The notes beneath the pieces were generated by a model, which worked only from the letters and a program-made list of their open reading frames with translations, was not told the DNA's origin and searched no databases. A stretch of DNA of 64,000 nucleotides from positions 696,001 through 760,000 of the forward strand of contig JACVTC010000017.1 in the NCBI GenBank assembly GCA_016946835.1. Reading direction: 5' to 3'. This stretch comes from Neocallimastix lanati (nom. inval.) (taxonomy: Eukaryota > Neocallimastigomycota > Neocallimastigomycetes > Neocallimastigales > Neocallimastigaceae). Below are positions 59,915-64,000 of the stretch, in pieces. Numbering within the stretch: position 1 is the stretch's first letter; each line of letters starts with the position of its first letter. The position numbers and the translations under genes were made by a program.

Positions 59915-61839
59915 TTAAAATATAACAATAAGAGTTATAAAAATAAGTGCGAATGTATTTATAGCGTAATTGGAAATAGCACTACTACTGACTTTTCCTT
60001 GAACCTTTACTTCATCCCCATCTTTCTTTTCTAAAATGATTTCACTACCAACTTCACCATTCTTGTTACTTACATCGAATTTAATATTATCGGTTTGTGC
60101 AATGAAGTTGGAGGTATCTCTAATCCAATTGTAAATACCATAATCATCAAGATTATGTTCAACATTGTCACTAAGTAATGCCATAACACCATCGAAATCT
60201 GGAATTGGTTCTTCTTCAAAACCACTGTAGGTTTGTGTTGGAATGTTTTGTCTACAATTGATATCCCATGCAATATCATCCTTTAAAAATTCTTTTAAGT
60301 ATCCAATACGATCACCAAGAGCTTGAACATTGAAAACTCTAGAAACAATATCATCGATGGTTTGTTTCATTTGAGTTTTGAATGGTTCACGATTTAAAAT
60401 CTTGTGGTAAAGTTGAGCATAAATTAATCCCTTAGAACCATATGGTTTTTTAGATTGAGCAAAGGTGTCAAATGGTACCTTTTCAAGTTCACACCACTTA
60501 CCATAAGTTAAGTCAAAATCAATTGGGAACATAGTAATGTAACCATTACTATTACGATATATATAGAAATTATTACCGCCTTGTAAATAACCATCCCATT
60601 GGCAGATTAAGTATTCCATAGCCATACCCTTTAAGAAGGTATCCACATCAAATCTATCTCTGATATCTTTTTCTGGAGTTGCATCATTTAATGAATCAAA
60701 ATAGGCAAGTACTTCCTTCATATCATCGTATTGTTGTGCACCAGCACGAACAACATTTTTGGTGACACTGTATAAATCTTCCATGTATTCTGGATAATCA
60801 TTATAAAGGAAAGCTGGAATCTTTATATTATCTTCAGATAAGGAAACACCTTTGTAAAAAGTACCATACTTGATATCTGCTTTCTTTTCATCAGTATGGA
60901 ACATATTTCTAACAAACTTCTTTTTGAGAGTATCAGAAAATTCGTATAAACCAAATGGAGTATTATTAATGTAAAAACGAGCATGAGTAGATTGTGGAAT
61001 TGGAACACCAATTGAATTTAAAACATCATATGTTATCTTATTTTTAATGTAGGTAGAATCATAAACAAGATTTCTTAATTTGAAACCAGATCTATTGTAA
61101 ACTTCAGTGTTTTCCTTTGAATCAGTTGCATTTTCAGATAAACTTACCTTGAAAGGATGTTTTTTGTGACCACGAGAAGCCATACCTCCTAACTCAAGTT
61201 CTACATTTGTAAATTGGAAAACTTTATCTGGAGTGAATAAATCCATTGAACCAATATATTTGGTATCTCTATTTTCTCCTGTATCTTGAACTAAAGTATT
61301 GTAATCTTGATCACTTAAATGGAAACGAATAACTGGAACTTCACCCTCTTGGAAAAGCTTTGAATATTTAGTAACACCCTTTCTTGCTTCATTAATTCTT
61401 GGTATGGTTTTTAATAAACTACCAGCGCGATCATATCTTCTACCAAAAATTTGATTTAAAGTAGTCTTTCCTTCACCATTCCAGGTTCTTGAGAAATTAT
61501 TATTAGCTTTCTCTGAATAAACTATAGAAGCTTCATTGGTAATAACATAGTAATAGTCGGTTGTTGGTTTATTGGCTTCAACAGTCCAATACATTCCGTT
61601 TATACTAGGTGTCATAATTATTGGGTTACCATTGTCAATAACTAAGGCAACACCTGAACCTCCATATTCTATTGGTAAAGCAACAACTCTATATTCTTCA
61701 GCCTTTGCTAAAGATACTAATGAACTTACTATTTTTATAATTTTTTATACATTAGTCTAATAAAATCAGACATATATTTTACTACTAATTATATATAAAT
61801 CTTACCTAATAGTGAACTTAAAATTTTATTTAATTTCAT
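59915..61839 (-). CDS. CotH-family secreted protein, probably GPI-anchored
   Basis: A member of the CotH (spore-coat protein H kinase-like) family, found as surface proteins in many early-diverging fungi. Exons 61839-61806 and 61728-59915 join in frame to 615 aa. The two exons together make a clear signal peptide (MKLNKILSSLLVSSLVSLAKA). Next are a beta-rich N-terminal part (YRVVALPIEYGGSGVALVID), then the CotH core: PVIRFHLSDQDYNTL, ELGGMASRGHKKHPFKVSL, GFKLRNLVYDSTYIKNKI, TPFGLYEFSDTLKKKFVRN, and NFYIYRNSNGYITMFPIDFD with the metal-binding-type DFD. The C-terminus is a small-residue stretch (VSSSAISN) before a hydrophobic tail ending the protein, fitting GPI attachment. No dockerin or carbohydrate-binding repeat is present. 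Function in this organism unknown. Confidence 0.92.
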
Positions 61840-63686
61840 CTTTTATAATTAATTTATTTATATATCTATATACTATTTTATAATTAAGAAAAAAATAATA
61901 AATTAGTATTGTTTTTTTTTTTTTTTATACTTTTTATAAATAATTCATAATTTTATTAATATTTATTTATTTATATGATCATAAGATTAAAGAATTATTT
62001 TTTAAAATTATTATTTTATTATTTAATAGCTTATTGAATTTTATATATTTATTAATTAATTTATATTTTTTATTTATAAAATATTCTTTATCATATTTAT
62101 TCATTACTGAGTTAAAATTTATTTTAAATTTTATATATGTCTATTTCTAATAATGATATTTTAAATACACTTCATTCATAAGTGGTTTTTTTGTTTTGTT
62201 ATTAAATAATACTGAACATATTTTTATTTGTTTTTAAATGTTATTATTAGATCTTTTTATCTATATACATTTTATCTATATACATTACTTATACAATTAC
62301 CTTTATATTGTATTTTTTTTTTTATTTATTTCTGTTTATTATCTTTATTTTCCTTTTTATTATTTTTTTTTTTTTTAAATAAAAAAAAAAAAAAACAGAA
62401 ATTATAAAAAGAATTTTTAGACTATTTTTGATATTATATAGTTTTACATAAATTAAAAAATTTTTTAAATTTTAAATATATAATTTAAAATATTTAGTAT
62501 ATAAAAAATTGATTATTTATTATATATTTAAAAATATTTAATTTTTAGATAATATATTAATAATTTATTATTCAATATATATATAATACAAGCCATGTTG
62601 ATATAATAAAATATTTATATAAACCATATTAAATCATTTATTATATAATTCTTTAATTTATTATAATATAATTAAATAATTTGAAAAACAAAAAAAAAAA
62701 AATTTTTTTTATATAAATTAAACTTTTTTTTAAAAAAAAATAAAAGCAATATATGTAAATAGAATGATAATAATATATTAGATTATATTATAATATTCAT
62801 TTTTAAAATTCATAAATTAAAATTGATAAGTAGTTTTTCTACATGATTTACTATATATTATAATACATAAATAATATATATTATATATATTTTTAATTTA
62901 TTGGTTATTTATATTTATATATTATATTTATTGTTTACAAAAAAACTTACTTTAAAAAAAATATATATTTTATAAATAGAAAATATTATTATTGATAATA
63001 TTAATATAAATTGTTTTTTTTTTTTTTTTTTTTTTTTTCAATATATTATCGAAAATAAATCATTTAATATATAATATTATTAGAAAAATCAATAATTAAT
63101 AAAACAAATTAATTTAATTATATTTAATAAAATAAATCTTTTTTATTAAATACAATATATATATTTAATTATTTAATAATTCATTAAATTATCAAATAAA
63201 ATTTAAGATTATTAAGGAAAAACAAAAAAATTAATATATAATTTATTTATTTTTATTATTTATACTTTATATAACTTTTAACCATTTGTAATTGCGGCTA
63301 AAATGAATAAAAGTATTTATTATTATTTTTTTTATTTTAATTATTATCATCTATATTATAATTTATTATATATTATATATTATATTATATATTATATAAT
63401 ATTTATTAGCTATAATCTATTTATTGTTTATTATTTAATAGTATCTATTTATTATTTATAATTTATTATATTATATAATATATAATATTTATTAGCTATA
63501 ATCTATTTATTATTTAATAATAAAAAAGAAAAATAGAATTATTTACTAATTATTATCTATTTATTATTTATAATTAAAAAAGAAAAATAGAATTAAATAT
63601 AAAATATTTTATTTAATTCATAGTATTAGTAATAGTCTATTATTTTCCTTTTATTTCTTTTACCATTTTTATTTCCGATTTAGCTC
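61840..63686. other. AT-rich intergenic DNA
   Basis: Simple sequence. At 63340-63600 a local tandem/inverted patchwork of TATAATTTATTATATAATAT and TTTATTAGCTATAATCTATT units recurs about three times. No gene seen. Confidence 0.55.
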
Positions 63687-63828
63687 TACCTTAATATTCC
63701 CATACCTTGAGGTATGGAAATATTAAGGTAATCACAACACTTTGGTATACTTTATGCTTTCGCATTAGCGGATATATTATCCCTGCTGGATATTATTGCT
63801 GAGAATTTTTCTAGTTTACTTTTTCTTC
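63687..63828 (-). repeat. Dispersed repeat R1, copy c, with terminal fold-back
   Basis: Minus-strand copy sharing GAAAAAGT..ACTA, AAATTCTCAGCAATAATAT, GCGAAAGCATAAAG and GTGTTGTGATTACCTTAAT with copies a and b. It lacks about 40 internal bases between two CAG sites. It ends in a hairpin: 63687-63706 pairs with 63711-63730 (19 of 20) around a TTGA loop. An internal ATGC-GAAA-GCAT tetraloop hairpin lies near 63754-63765. Confidence 0.7.
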
Positions 63829-64000
63829 ATTTCGTTAATATAAAAAATTATTAATTATACTTTATCGTTGTTAATATAACTAATAAAACATAAATTAATA
63901 AATAATAAAAAAAAAAAAAAATAAAAAAAGTAAACTTTATACAAAAAAAATAAATAAGTAGGTTTATATAAAAAGAAATTAAATTTTATGTTTATATTTT

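Overview
The window is extremely AT-rich eukaryotic DNA. Its genes are cut by many short GT...AG introns, and its intergenic DNA is full of poly-A/T tracts, (TAA)n, (TTTA)n and long hairpins. A septin, a CotH-family surface protein, UBI-S27a, UPF1, a longin R-SNARE, an organellar enoyl reductase and Copia, Gypsy and LINE relics fit an early-diverging fungus. The base composition and CotH gene point to an anaerobic gut fungus (Neocallimastigomycota). Dictyostelium has similar composition, but as far as I recall it lacks septins. The taxon is an inference; no rRNA or marker tree was possible.

Layout: 1-1607 (+) is the 3' part of a bile-acid:sodium-symporter (SLC10) family gene. 2.3-4.4 kb holds a decayed coding remnant and one copy of a dispersed repeat (called R1 here). 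6179-8330 (-) is a nine-exon C11orf65/CXorf58-like gene. 8.6-10.8 kb holds a LINE relic and a SINE-like element. 11433-13500 (-) is an eleven-exon septin. 15.5-18.2 kb is a Gypsy relic between decayed LTRs. 18985-21222 (-) is a dead copy of the enoyl reductase and 23200-25422 (-) is the intact copy, with another LINE relic between them. 26474-26932 (+) is UBI-S27a.

29718-35507 (+) is a very large RNase II-family protein whose N-terminus is a fourfold array of cold-shock-domain pairs, visible both in the protein and in the intron positions. 36740-38017 (+) is a VAMP7-type SNARE. 39496-43799 (+) is UPF1 with an SQ-rich tail. 45-55.6 kb is a retrotransposon graveyard in which a minus-strand and a plus-strand Copia element lie head to head. 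59915-61839 (-) is a secreted, probably GPI-anchored CotH protein.

The genes do not form one pathway. They are housekeeping RNA turnover (RNase II, UPF1), trafficking (SNARE), cytoskeleton (septin), organellar fatty-acid synthesis (enoyl reductase) and surface or transport proteins set in repeat-rich DNA. The most unusual features are the CSD-pair array of the RNase, the R1 repeat family whose three copies all end in a fold-back hairpin at the same point, the SINE-like family with a 3' stem-loop, and the SLC10 protein with altered sodium-site residues. Exon boundaries were placed by hand from GT/AG sites, reading-frame continuity and family resemblance; no transcript data were available.
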